A stretch of DNA of 11,291 nt. Source: Actinomycetota bacterium (GTDB lineage Bacteria; Actinomycetota; Actinomycetes; Nanopelagicales; Nanopelagicaceae). Position 1 is the stretch's first letter. Each line of letters opens with the position of its first letter. Under the pieces are notes generated by a model, which saw only the letters and a list, made by a program, of their open reading frames with translations, ran no database searches and had not been told where the DNA came from. Shown here piece after piece: positions 1 through 6,741 of this stretch. Location: the NCBI GenBank assembly GCA_947480375.1, contig CANKCX010000016.1, positions 1-11,291 of the forward strand, read 5' to 3'. The position numbers and the translations under genes were made by a program.

Positions 1-215
1 ATGATTGATGGAATATATAGCTCTCTAGCGCTGTTCCAGATTTCAATATCCGCAGGGGAGATTCCATCAATTGCACTGACTATAAAGATGGCGGCATCGC
101 AAGCGTCGAGAGGAGCTGTTTCGAGGCGAAAATATTCGGTTAAATCAACACTTGATTTTCCGACAACACAAACCCGTAAATTGGGCGTAATTGGTGGGAA
201 GATTTGGGTGCTCAC
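1..215 (-). CDS. EF-G-like translation-factor GTPase homologue, N-terminal part (runs off left edge)
   Basis: An open frame on the minus strand gives 71 residues from a GTG at 215-213 and continues past position 1. The readable part contains DACDAAIFIVSAIDGI (about residues 43-58) and then IEIWNSARELYIPSII. This matches the segment after the G3 box in EF-G and its actinobacterial paralogue (EF-G2 type), where 'LRAADAALFVVSAADG' and 'W.E....GMPR' are typical. An EF-G-like gene next to pgsA is also known in other actinobacteria (from memory). Oddly, no GxxxxGK(S/T) P-loop and no DTPG box precede this segment. Only about 40 residues lie upstream, and these read VCVVGKSS rather than a standard G1 or G3 motif. 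Extending the frame upstream would run into pgsA and still gives no P-loop. It could be a degenerate, non-GTP-binding paralogue. The start is inferred; a TAGGCT box 8 bases upstream would suit a leaderless mRNA. Confidence 0.6.
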   Translation of the reverse strand, partial: MSTQIFPPITPNLRVCVVGKSSVDLTEYFRLETAPLDACDAAIFIVSAIDGISPADIEIWNSARELYIPSI

Positions 216-233
216 GACGACCAAGCCTACGAT
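204..233 (+). promoter_or_regulatory. Putative promoter for the pgsA operon
   Basis: TTGGGT (204-209) and TACGAT (228-233) are separated by 18 bases and resemble -35 and -10 elements. The -10 box ends 7 bases before the ATG at 241, so transcription could start at or next to the start codon and give a leaderless mRNA. This fits the lack of a well-spaced Shine-Dalgarno sequence upstream. The element lies inside the start region of the divergent EF-G-like gene. Such short boxes occur by chance, so confidence is modest. Confidence 0.3.
224..229 (-). promoter_or_regulatory. Putative -10 element for the minus-strand EF-G-like gene
   Basis: Read on the minus strand, 229-224 is TAGGCT, which fits the actinobacterial -10 pattern TANNNT. 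It ends 8 bases before the proposed GTG start at 215, as expected for a leaderless transcript. I found no convincing -35 box at the usual distance. It overlaps the plus-strand -10 candidate (228-233) by two bases, so polymerase could occupy only one at a time. Inferred from sequence pattern only. Confidence 0.25.
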
Positions 234-240
234 GGGAATG

Positions 241-837
241 ATGTTACAAGAATCATTACGCGCCCCAGTCACCAGATTAATTACACCAATCTGCCGTGGC
301 TTGATAAAGGTTGGCGTTACTGCGAATGCAGTTACTGCTGTTGGCGCGCTCTTTACGATTACCGCAGCTCTCTTTACCTTTCCATCAGGACATTTCTTTC
401 TCGGAACGATGCTAATTATCGTTTTCGTTCTCTTCGATCTCTTAGATGGAACTATCGCAAGACTTTCACCGCAGGGATCGAACGCTTGGGGTGCGCTATT
501 AGATTCGACTTTGGATCGCCTAACTGATGCAGTCATTCTTGGCAGTGTTCTATGGTTTTTGATTGGGAATGAAGATCCACTGGTTCCGGTCGTACTCGTA
601 TCGGCTGTTCTTGGATTTTTAATTTCGTATATCAAGGCAAGAGCCGAGTCTCTTGGCATAACCTGTAACGGCGGATTCGCCGAACGCACCGAACGTTTAA
701 TAATCGTCGTGACATCAACTGGTTTGGCTGGTCTTGGTGTTCCGTATGCAATGTCTGCTGGTTTTTGGTTTCTTGCCTTAGCTAGCTTGTTCACTGTTAT
801 GCAGCGTTTGCAAATTGTTTATCGCGGAGCAAAATGA
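241..837 (+). CDS. pgsA: Phosphatidylinositol phosphate synthase (CDP-alcohol phosphatidyltransferase)
   Basis: Integral membrane enzyme that joins CDP-diacylglycerol and inositol 1-phosphate to give phosphatidylinositol phosphate, the precursor of phosphatidylinositol and PIMs in actinobacteria. From ATG 241 the protein has 198 residues, normal for the family. The signature is visible as D66-x2-D69-G70-x2-A73-R74, then G84-x3-D88-x3-D92; these aspartates bind metal and substrate. SYIKARAE (129-136) and GGFAERTERL (144-153) closely match mycobacterial PgsA1. About six hydrophobic segments are present. The R74-G84 spacing is 9 residues, one more than the usual 8. In-frame ATGs at 232 and 238 are alternatives; 241 aligns best with the family N-terminus (LITPICRGL). 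The open frame runs back to position 1, but that part is antisense to the EF-G-like gene and is not PgsA. It overlaps patA by 4 bases (ATGA). Confidence 0.93.
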   Translation: MLQESLRAPVTRLITPICRGLIKVGVTANAVTAVGALFTITAALFTFPSGHFFLGTMLIIVFVLFDLLDGTIARLSPQGSNAWGALLDSTLDRLTDAVILGSVLWFLIGNEDPLVPVVLVSAVLGFLISYIKARAESLGITCNGGFAERTERLIIVVTSTGLAGLGVPYAMSAGFWFLALASLFTVMQRLQIVYRGAK

Positions 838-1709
838 GCGACACCATCATCTACTGGGGATACAGCCTGGCCTGGAAGATCGTACGTTTACTTCCGGAAA
901 AGGTTGCCTATGAATTAGCCAATCGATTTGCAGATTATCTTTATGCAAAAAATGGCAAGGGAGTAAGAAGGTTACGTTCTAATTATCAACGGGTTCATTC
1001 GGAACTAAGCGCTGACCAAATAGAATTTTTGACCAATGCCGGAATGCGTTCTTATCTTCGCTATTGGTGTGACACTTTTCGTTTTCCGAGTTGGGATAAA
1101 GAGCGATTACTTCGAACAACGGTTTGTGAGAATGAAAATTTCTTAAGAGACCCAATTGCACAAGGTAGGGGATGTGTTGTCGCCCTACCGCATGCAGGGA
1201 ATTGGGATCACGCGGGAGCATATTTTTGCGCCACAGGTATTCCGTTAACTACGGTTGCTGAACACCTAAAACCCGAAAAGCTTTTTCGCAAATTCTTGGA
1301 ATATCGCACTGCAATTGGGATGGAAGTTTTAGATTTGAATTCGCGAAGCATTGCAACACTTTCACAACGTCTGCGCTCTGGAAAATTGGTAGCACTTGTC
1401 GCCGATCGCGATTTATCACAGAATGGAATTCCGGTTGATTTTTTTGGCACTGGCGCAAAGATGCCTGGTGGGCCTGCACTGCTTGCCGCACAGACTGGTG
1501 CAGATTTGATAACTGCATATGTTAAATATGAGCGCACTGGAATTCGTATTATTTTTGAAGGACCGGTTGAAGTTCCCGCCGATGGGACCGTAAGCGAGAA
1601 AGCTTTGGCGATGACACAAATTGTTGCGAATCGTTTCGAAAAGCAGATCTTTGATCACACAGTTGATTGGCACATGCTGCAGCGAATTTGGGTTGACGCC
1701 GATGCGTAG
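834..1709 (+). CDS. patA: Phosphatidylinositol mannoside acyltransferase (LpxL/HtrB-like)
   Basis: Membrane-associated acyltransferase expected to transfer a fatty acyl chain from acyl-CoA to the mannose of PIM1 or PIM2 on the cytoplasmic side. The 291-residue length is typical. The catalytic HX4D motif is seen at H120 and D125 in LPHAGNWDHAG. A second conserved block, LVALVADRDLSQNGIPVDFFG (starting near residue 185), is typical of actinobacterial PatA. Mycobacterial PatA is thought to use an acidic residue in this region (a Glu, from memory); here D202 may fill that place. The start ATG lies in the ATGA overlap with pgsA and has GGAG (826-829) 4 bases upstream, so the two are probably translationally coupled. 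Position between pgsA and pimA supports the PIM role over lipid A acylation. The specific substrate is inferred from family and context. Confidence 0.9.
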   Translation: MSDTIIYWGYSLAWKIVRLLPEKVAYELANRFADYLYAKNGKGVRRLRSNYQRVHSELSADQIEFLTNAGMRSYLRYWCDTFRFPSWDKERLLRTTVCENENFLRDPIAQGRGCVVALPHAGNWDHAGAYFCATGIPLTTVAEHLKPEKLFRKFLEYRTAIGMEVLDLNSRSIATLSQRLRSGKLVALVADRDLSQNGIPVDFFGTGAKMPGGPALLAAQTGADLITAYVKYERTGIRIIFEGPVEVPADGTVSEKALAMTQIVANRFEKQIFDHTVDWHMLQRIWVDADA

Positions 1710-2874
1710 TTTGAAAATCGGATTGGTTTGTCCTTATGGATGGGATACCCCTGGTGGCGTGCAGATTCACATAAAGGAACTAGCGGAATGGTTGATTGCA
1801 AAAGGTCACAGCGTTTCGGTATTAGCCCCGGTAACAAATGAAGATGGAAACATTGAACCTTGGGTTGTTTCTGCTGGTCGCCCAATTTCGATTCCGTATA
1901 ACGGAGCAATAGCGAAAGTTATCTTCGGACCAATTGCATCTTCGCGAGTTAAGCAATGGATAGCAAGTGGCGATTTTGATGTACTGCATTTGCATGAACC
2001 AGCGATTCCATCACTTTCACTTCTTGCTGGTTGGGCAGGGGATGGGCCGATGGTTGCAACCTTCCATGCTGCAACAAACTCACAAAAAATTGCGAATGCG
2101 ATCGGCACCATGCTTGATCCACTCATTGAACGTATTACAGCAAAGATTGCCGTTAGTGAGATCGCACGTGAAACTTTAAAAGATCGATTCAACACGGAAG
2201 CGGTTGTTATTCCGAATGGTATTAACACGTCAAAGTTTGAAGGCATTGGTCCTCGCATCGAATGGGCGCTACCAAACACAATCGGTTTCATTGGAAGATT
2301 TGATGAACCTAGAAAAGGCTTAAGCGTCCTTCTCGGGGCGATCCCGCAAATAGTTGAAAAGATTCCCAACTTACGAGTGCTTGTTGCAGGACCAGGAGAT
2401 TCGGAAGATTTTAAGAAGGAAGTTCCTGCACAATTGCGCGAACGAATTACGTTTCTCGGAAGAATTTCAGAATTAGAGAAGGCGCAATTCTTTAAATCAA
2501 TTTCACTTTACATAGCGCCCAATACCGGAGGCGAGTCCTTTGGAATAATTCTTGCCGAAGCAATGGCTGCGCGCACACCAATTGTTGCTAGCAACTTGCC
2601 AGCATTTGCCAAACTATTAGATGATGGAAAATCTGGCGAGCTTTTTACCTCGCAAAGTTCGGGAGCCCTAGCATCTGCAGTTTTACATCTATTGGGTAAT
2701 GAAGATGCTCGCAATGCAATCGCTATGGCTGGATTCGAAAAAGCAAAAATCTTTGACTGGGATTGCGTAGGAGATCAAATTTTATCTGTGTATGAAATGG
2801 CTCTCGTTGGAAATTCCAAGGTGAGTCTTGCCTCAGAAAATAGATTCTGGAATAGATTACGTTCCAATGATTAA
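1702..2874 (+). CDS. pimA: Phosphatidyl-myo-inositol mannosyltransferase, GT4 family
   Basis: Transfers mannose from GDP-mannose to the 2-position of phosphatidylinositol to make PIM1, the first committed PIM step, at the inner face of the membrane. From ATG 1702 there are 390 residues, close to mycobacterial PimA. Visible landmarks are the N-terminal donor/acceptor loop PYGWDTPGGVQIHI (11-24), HLHEP (96-100), FHA with H122, AVSEIAR (150-156), VIPNGI (169-174), GFIGRFDEPRKG with R199 and K205, and GGESFGIILAE with E278 and E286 forming the EX7E motif. H122, R199, K205 and E278 match residues important in Mycobacterium smegmatis PimA. The open frame extends to 1621, but ATG 1702 gives the family N-terminus and an 8-base overlap with patA, whereas the upstream part would lie wholly within patA. 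No good ribosome binding site is seen, so expression probably relies on coupling to patA. Confidence 0.94.
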   Translation: MRSLKIGLVCPYGWDTPGGVQIHIKELAEWLIAKGHSVSVLAPVTNEDGNIEPWVVSAGRPISIPYNGAIAKVIFGPIASSRVKQWIASGDFDVLHLHEPAIPSLSLLAGWAGDGPMVATFHAATNSQKIANAIGTMLDPLIERITAKIAVSEIARETLKDRFNTEAVVIPNGINTSKFEGIGPRIEWALPNTIGFIGRFDEPRKGLSVLLGAIPQIVEKIPNLRVLVAGPGDSEDFKKEVPAQLRERITFLGRISELEKAQFFKSISLYIAPNTGGESFGIILAEAMAARTPIVASNLPAFAKLLDDGKSGELFTSQSSGALASAVLHLLGNEDARNAIAMAGFEKAKIFDWDCVGDQILSVYEMALVGNSKVSLASENRFWNRLRSND

Positions 2875-3373
2875 ATCTATTGTTGCGATCGTATTCTTAC
2901 TTGTTCTCGGTGGTTGGTACTTATCGTTTCTTGCTTCCAGACTCGACGCGCTGCACCACCGCGTGGAAACGTCTTGGGCTCATCTAGATGCTCTACTTCA
3001 ACGTCGTGCTGCAATTGCGCTAGAGATCGCTCATTCAAAGGCGGTTGATGCTGCGACGAGTTTGGTTTTAACGGCGGCGGCTTACCAAGCGCGTGAAGCT
3101 AATATTGTTGAACGAAGCGATGCAGAGATTGCGCTCTCTCAAAGCCTGAAGCTAATTCTTGCTGATGAAGTTTCACTACCCAGTGGCATCGAAGGTGAAT
3201 TGCTAATTGCTCTCTCCGCAATCACTGAAAAAATTGCAGTAGGAATCACCATTCACACAGAGGCTGTTCAGAGCGCTCATCATCTTCGATCTAAATCATT
3301 ATTCAAGATTTTTAAATTGGCGGGGCATGCACCATTACCGATGCGTTACTCATTTGAGGATGACATATTATGA
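2867..3373 (+). CDS. LemA-like membrane-anchored protein, conserved in actinobacteria
   Basis: A 168-residue protein with one N-terminal membrane helix (about 2-22) followed by a mostly helical domain. Residues 23-55 (SRLDALHHRVETSWAHL, then a QRRAAIALEI stretch) resemble the first helices of LemA proteins, in which a membrane anchor leads to helices with a 'R..V..AWA..D..L.RR' pattern. The C-terminal KLAGHAPLP (150-158) matches the 'RLAGHAP' ending I recall in the small protein downstream of pimA in other actinobacteria, so this is probably an orthologous family. The function is unknown. ATG 2867 is preferred: it overlaps pimA by 8 bases, as patA and pimA do, and places the helix at the very N-terminus. 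An upstream ATG at 2828 would add 13 polar residues. The downstream gene overlaps by 4 bases. Confidence 0.78.
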   Translation: MIKSIVAIVFLLVLGGWYLSFLASRLDALHHRVETSWAHLDALLQRRAAIALEIAHSKAVDAATSLVLTAAAYQAREANIVERSDAEIALSQSLKLILADEVSLPSGIEGELLIALSAITEKIAVGITIHTEAVQSAHHLRSKSLFKIFKLAGHAPLPMRYSFEDDIL

Positions 3374-4389
3374 AGAAGTTCCTTGCTGCACTTTCTATAC
3401 TCATAGTTCTGAGTTCTTGCGCCAGTCCCAGCAATATCGTAAAGAAGGTCACGGGCAAAAGCGTTGAGCGGAATGTTCTAACGAACCTGCCTGGAAAGAA
3501 TGGTCCAGTACTTGCTGTAAAAATTGATGACACCGTGCCGGCGCATCCGCAGGTGGGACTCGCAAGCGCAGATGTTGTTTACATCGAACAAGTTGAGGGC
3601 GGCTTAACAAGAATTGCGGCTATCTTCACGAATAAGGTTCCTGCACTTATCGGACCAGTTCGCTCGGCGCGTATAAGCGATATTGAAATTCTTGCACAAT
3701 ACGGAAAAGTGGGCTTCGCATATAGCGGTGCGCAATCAAAGATGCGCCCAGTTTTAAGTGCTGCGAATCTTGTAAACATGTCTGCGGAAATAAATCCACC
3801 TTCGATCTATCAAACTGATTCAAATCGGTTTTCACCGACAAATATGATGCTCGACGCTAATGCGCTCTTGAAAAAAACAATTGAAACTGAAGGAAAATCA
3901 ATTGACACAGTTCGTTCTGTCGGCTGGCAATTCGGGAAAATGGCAGAGACTGCTAAAAAAATCACATCCGCTTCGGTGAAATGGCCTGCATCAAAATATG
4001 AAATTGCTTGGTCAAAAACCGAGAAAAGATGGCTGCTTACTTATAACGGAAAACCGAATCTAGATTCCGATGGGAAACAACTAGGTTCACCCAATTTTGT
4101 AATCCAAAAAGTTGCAATAACTAATTCGATTTATCATGACAAAGTTGGTGGCATTACGCCCCTAAGCAATACCGTGGGAAGTGGTAGCGGATATTTGCTT
4201 CGAGATGGCAAAGTTGTTGCGATTAATTGGCAAAGACCAAGCGCCGAAGTCGGAACTATCTGGACCCTGGCGAACGGGGAAGTTGCCAATTTTGCTGATG
4301 GCCAAGTGTGGATCGCACTGACCGATAACGAACCTCTTTTCACCTACCCAGCTCCGGCTGCGAGTGCGAGCCCGTCAAAGTCAAAGTAG
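3370..4389 (+). CDS. DUF3048 (YerB-like) lipoprotein
   Basis: A 339-residue predicted lipoprotein. The signal peptide MKKFLAALSILIVLSSC has a lipobox (LSSC) with C17 as the lipidation site, so the mature protein should be anchored outside the membrane. Residues about 40-180 match the N-terminal DUF3048 domain: AVKIDDTVPAHPQVGLASADVVYIEQVEGG (49-78) and IGPVRSARISDIEI (94-107). Residues about 205-325 fit the C-terminal domain, with GSGSGYLLRDGKVVAINWQR (270-289) and GQVWIAL near 311-317. The tail is Pro/Ala/Ser/Lys rich. Its biochemical function is unknown, as for Bacillus YerB. The start is set by a 4-base ATGA overlap with the LemA-like gene and a GAGG at 3356-3359. As last gene of the PIM operon it may act on the cell envelope, but that is inference. 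Confidence 0.85.
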   Translation: MKKFLAALSILIVLSSCASPSNIVKKVTGKSVERNVLTNLPGKNGPVLAVKIDDTVPAHPQVGLASADVVYIEQVEGGLTRIAAIFTNKVPALIGPVRSARISDIEILAQYGKVGFAYSGAQSKMRPVLSAANLVNMSAEINPPSIYQTDSNRFSPTNMMLDANALLKKTIETEGKSIDTVRSVGWQFGKMAETAKKITSASVKWPASKYEIAWSKTEKRWLLTYNGKPNLDSDGKQLGSPNFVIQKVAITNSIYHDKVGGITPLSNTVGSGSGYLLRDGKVVAINWQRPSAEVGTIWTLANGEVANFADGQVWIALTDNEPLFTYPAPAASASPSKSK

Positions 4390-4392
4390 ACT

Positions 4393-4418
4393 CCGGCTAT
4401 TGAAAAAGTCCGGTTTTT
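4393..4418 (+). terminator. Possible weak terminator after the PIM operon
   Basis: CCGG (4393-4396) can pair with CCGG (4410-4413) around a 13-base loop, followed directly by TTTTT (4414-4418). It begins 4 bases after the DUF3048 stop codon. A four-pair stem is short, so at most this is a weak terminator that would let some transcription through into pdxS. Confidence 0.25.
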
Positions 4419-4440
4419 GTAAATTGAATAACAACAGGAG
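4400..4440 (+). promoter_or_regulatory. Candidate promoter and ribosome binding site of pdxS-pdxT
   Basis: TTGAAA (4400-4405) and TTGAAT (4424-4429) are separated by 18 bases and could be -35 and -10 boxes. TAAATT at 4420-4425 is a second -10 candidate. AGGAG (4436-4440) is the clearest Shine-Dalgarno sequence in the window. It lies 6 bases before ATG 4447 and 3 bases before ATG 4444, which favours 4447 as the start. The ribosome binding site is well supported; the promoter is a pattern-based guess. Confidence 0.4.
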
Positions 4441-4446
4441 CAGATG

Positions 4447-5346
4447 ATGTCCAAAGCAAATGAACCACAAGTAGGCGGCGCAAGAGTTAAGCGCGGCATG
4501 GCTGAGATGCTAAAGGGCGGCGTCATCATGGACGTTGTAAATGTTGAACAAGCAAAGATTGCAGAAGATGCTGGCGCAGTAGCAGTAATGGCGCTAGAGC
4601 GCGTACCCGCAGATATTCGCGCCCAAGGTGGCGTTTCTAGAATGTCTGATCCCGACATGATTGAAAAAATCCAAGCTGCAGTATCAATTCCAGTTATGGC
4701 AAAAGTTCGAATTGGTCATTTTGCGGAAGCACAAATCCTGCAAACTTTAAACGTTGATTACATTGATGAATCAGAAGTTCTGACTCCGGCAGATTACGAA
4801 CACCACATCGATAAGTGGAACTTCACAATTCCATTCGTATGCGGAGCAACAAATCTTGGTGAAGCACTTCGACGCATCAGTGAAGGCGCAGCGATGATTC
4901 GCTCAAAGGGCGAAGCGGGCACGGGAGATGTTTCAAATGCAACAACTCACATGCGCAAAATAGGTGGCGAAATTCGTCGTCTAACCTCACTGCGCGAAGA
5001 TGAACTTTATGTTGCTGCGAAGGAATTACAAGCGCCATACGCGTTGGTAAAAGAAGTTGCTGAGACTGGAAAACTTCCGGTTGTTCTTTTCACTGCAGGT
5101 GGAATTGCAACACCAGCCGATGCTTCGATGATGATGCAACTTGGTGCGGATGGATTATTTATTGGTTCAGGGATTTTCAAATCAGGCGATGCTGCTAAGC
5201 GTGCTGCTGCCTGTGTGAAGGCAACTACTTATTACACCGATGCCAAGATTGTTGCGGATGCATCACGCGGACTTGGTGAAGCTATGGTCGGCATCAACGT
5301 TGCTGATATTCCAGTACCTCATCGATTGGCAGAGCGGGGCTGGTAG
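4447..5346 (+). CDS. pdxS: Pyridoxal 5'-phosphate synthase, lyase/synthase subunit PdxS
   Basis: Makes pyridoxal 5'-phosphate from ribose 5-phosphate, glyceraldehyde 3-phosphate and ammonia supplied by PdxT, in the DXP-independent vitamin B6 pathway. It forms a (beta/alpha)8 barrel that assembles into rings in the cytoplasm. The 299-residue length is typical of the SNZ/PDX1 family. Visible landmarks (numbered from 4447) are GGVIMDVVN with D29, MAKVRIGH with the ribose-binding K86, and RSKGEAGTG with the second catalytic lysine K154. Phosphate-binding GGIATPADA and [12 protein letters not shown] follow, and the usual PHRLAERGW lies at the C-terminus. ATG 4447 is chosen from ribosome-binding-site spacing; ATG 4444 would add one Met. 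It is followed by pdxT after 11 bases, the normal pairing. Confidence 0.97.
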   Translation: MSKANEPQVGGARVKRGMAEMLKGGVIMDVVNVEQAKIAEDAGAVAVMALERVPADIRAQGGVSRMSDPDMIEKIQAAVSIPVMAKVRIGHFAEAQILQTLNVDYIDESEVLTPADYEHHIDKWNFTIPFVCGATNLGEALRRISEGAAMIRSKGEAGTGDVSNATTHMRKIGGEIRRLTSLREDELYVAAKELQAPYALVKEVAETGKLPVVLFTAGGIATPADASMMMQLGADGLFIGSGIFKSGDAAKRAAACVKATTYYTDAKIVADASRGLGEAMVGINVADIPVPHRLAERGW

Positions 5347-5357
5347 TTCCGGGCAAT

Positions 5358-5948
5358 ATGAAAGTTGGAGTACTTGCTCTCCAAGGAGATTTTAGGGAAC
5401 ACCTTTTCGCCTTGGGCGAATGTGGAGTTACCGGAGAATTAGTTAAGAGCGCGGAAGAGATTTCAAAGATTGATGCGCTGATTATTCCTGGCGGCGAATC
5501 AACAACAATAAGTAAATTAGCAAAATCCTTTGGACTTTTTGATCTAATAACCAAGCGCATTGCAGATGGCATGCCGACATATGGGTCCTGTGCCGGAATG
5601 ATTCTTGTAGCCAAATCAATTCTTGATCCTGCTTCCGGACAAGAAACTTTTGGTGGAATTGATATGCAAGTCCGCAGAAATGCTTTTGGACGACAAACAG
5701 AATCCTTCGAAGTTGATTTAGAGTTCAAAGGAATCTCAGGCGCTCCGCTGCGTGGTGTTTTTATTCGTGCGCCTTGGGTTGAATCAAGCGCTCCAGGCGT
5801 TGAAATTCTCGCCTCCATGCAAGTGGCAGGAGTCAGCCATCCAGTCGCAGTTTCACAGGGCCGGGTGTTGGCTACTTCGTTCCACCCCGAACTAACGGGG
5901 GATAACCGGGTTCATAGATACTTCTTAGAAGAGCTTTGTAAAAAATAA
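5358..5948 (+). CDS. pdxT: Pyridoxal 5'-phosphate synthase, glutaminase subunit PdxT
   Basis: Class I glutamine amidotransferase subunit that hydrolyses glutamine and passes ammonia to PdxS. At 196 residues it has normal length. The glutaminase features are visible: LQGDFREH (8-15), PGGEST (44-49), the nucleophile elbow YGSCAGMI with C78, FIRAPW (135-140), and the catalytic pair H176 and E178 in SFHPELTGD. The gene starts 11 bases after the pdxS stop with only a weak GGG before the ATG, so it is probably translated from the pdxS message. All catalytic residues are intact, so the pair should be functional. Confidence 0.97.
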   Translation: MKVGVLALQGDFREHLFALGECGVTGELVKSAEEISKIDALIIPGGESTTISKLAKSFGLFDLITKRIADGMPTYGSCAGMILVAKSILDPASGQETFGGIDMQVRRNAFGRQTESFEVDLEFKGISGAPLRGVFIRAPWVESSAPGVEILASMQVAGVSHPVAVSQGRVLATSFHPELTGDNRVHRYFLEELCKK

Positions 5949-5977
5949 TTCAAGATAAACTACGGGAATTGATTCAT

Positions 5978-5983
5978 AGGGGG
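5978..5983 (+). promoter_or_regulatory. Ribosome binding site that fixes the GTG start of yebC
   Basis: AGGGGG lies 7 bases before GTG 5991. It supports the GTG as the start, giving the family N-terminus MSGHSKW. The 42-base gap after pdxT has no promoter or terminator that I would call with confidence. Confidence 0.6.
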
Positions 5984-5990
5984 TTTTACC

Positions 5991-6740
5991 GTGTCAGGCC
6001 ATTCCAAATGGGCAACCACAAAGCATAAGAAAGCGGTAATTGATTCACGCCGTGCCAAGAATTTTGCCAAGTTAATTAAAGGAATTGAAGTTGCGGCGCG
6101 AAGTGGTGGCGCGGATATTTCTGGAAATCCAACTCTTTTCGATGCAATTGCTAAAGCAAAGAAGAGTTCAATGCCTGCCGACAATATTGAACGTGCAGTT
6201 AAACGTGGCGCTGGTCTCGAATCGGGAGGCGCTGATTGGCAAACCATTATGTATGAGGGTTATGGCCCAAATGGGGTAGCACTTCTAATTGAATGTTTAT
6301 CTGATAATCGCAACCGTGCGGCTGGTGAAGTTAGAGTTGCAGTAACTCGCAACGGAGGATCAATGGCTGATCCAGGTTCAGTTTCATATATGTTCAATCG
6401 TAAAGGCGTAGTAATCGTTTCCAAAGTTGATGGCGTTACTGAAGATTCAATCTTGGAACACGTATTGGATGCTGGCGCAGAAGAAGTTAACGACTTAGGC
6501 GAATCATTTGAAATCGTAAGTGAACCAAGTGATTTAGTTGCGGTTCGTACCGCGCTGCAAACAGCGGGAATTGATTACGAATCTGCAGATACCTCATTTC
6601 TGCCATCTGTTTCAGTACCACTAGATGCCGAAGGCGCAACCAAAGTATTTGCACTTATTGATGCCATTGAAGAGCTTGATGACGTACAGAATGTCTTCGG
6701 CAACTTCGATGTCTCAGATGAGGTCATGGCGTCACTTTAA
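5991..6740 (+). CDS. yebC: YebC/PmpR family DNA-binding transcriptional regulator or translation-related factor
   Basis: A 249-residue member of the YebC family (TACO1 in mitochondria). The conserved N-terminus [14 protein letters not shown] is present, as is [28 protein letters not shown] (about residues 89-116), a hallmark of the central domain. A C-terminal acidic domain ends with [19 protein letters not shown]. Family members have been described as transcriptional regulators and, more recently, as factors that help ribosomes with difficult sequences such as proline runs. The exact role here is not shown by the sequence. The start is GTG with a strong ribosome binding site. Its position before ruvC is highly conserved in bacteria. 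One base separates it from ruvC, so the two are probably co-transcribed and translationally coupled. Confidence 0.95.
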   Translation: MSGHSKWATTKHKKAVIDSRRAKNFAKLIKGIEVAARSGGADISGNPTLFDAIAKAKKSSMPADNIERAVKRGAGLESGGADWQTIMYEGYGPNGVALLIECLSDNRNRAAGEVRVAVTRNGGSMADPGSVSYMFNRKGVVIVSKVDGVTEDSILEHVLDAGAEEVNDLGESFEIVSEPSDLVAVRTALQTAGIDYESADTSFLPSVSVPLDAEGATKVFALIDAIEELDDVQNVFGNFDVSDEVMASL

Positions 6741-6741
6741 A

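Noticed and set aside
1..240. N-terminal extension of pgsA by about 80 codons, open from position 1 on the plus strand.
   Set aside because: The extra residues do not resemble PgsA, and the minus strand of the same stretch encodes a recognisable EF-G-like segment. The family N-terminus begins near ATG 241.
1621..1701. Upstream start for pimA at ATG 1621.
   Set aside because: This part lies within the C-terminus of patA and does not match the PimA N-terminus, which begins at MRSLKIGLVCPY from 1702.
1806..2369. 187-codon open frame on the minus strand inside pimA.
   Set aside because: It is fully antisense to a gene with all PimA motifs. The translation has no recognisable domain and no good start site.
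4403..4418. AAAAA ... TTTTT hairpin before pdxS as an alternative terminator or riboswitch.
   Set aside because: The stem would be only five A-T pairs with a six-base loop, and the leader is too short for any known riboswitch.
5294..5818. 174-codon open frame on the minus strand over the pdxS end and pdxT.
   Set aside because: It lies antisense to well-conserved pdxT and shows no family features; it is a by-product of codon use.
6625..6741. Upstream start for ruvC inside yebC.
   Set aside because: The canonical RuvC N-terminus with D7 begins at ATG 6742; the upstream residues are out-of-frame yebC sequence.
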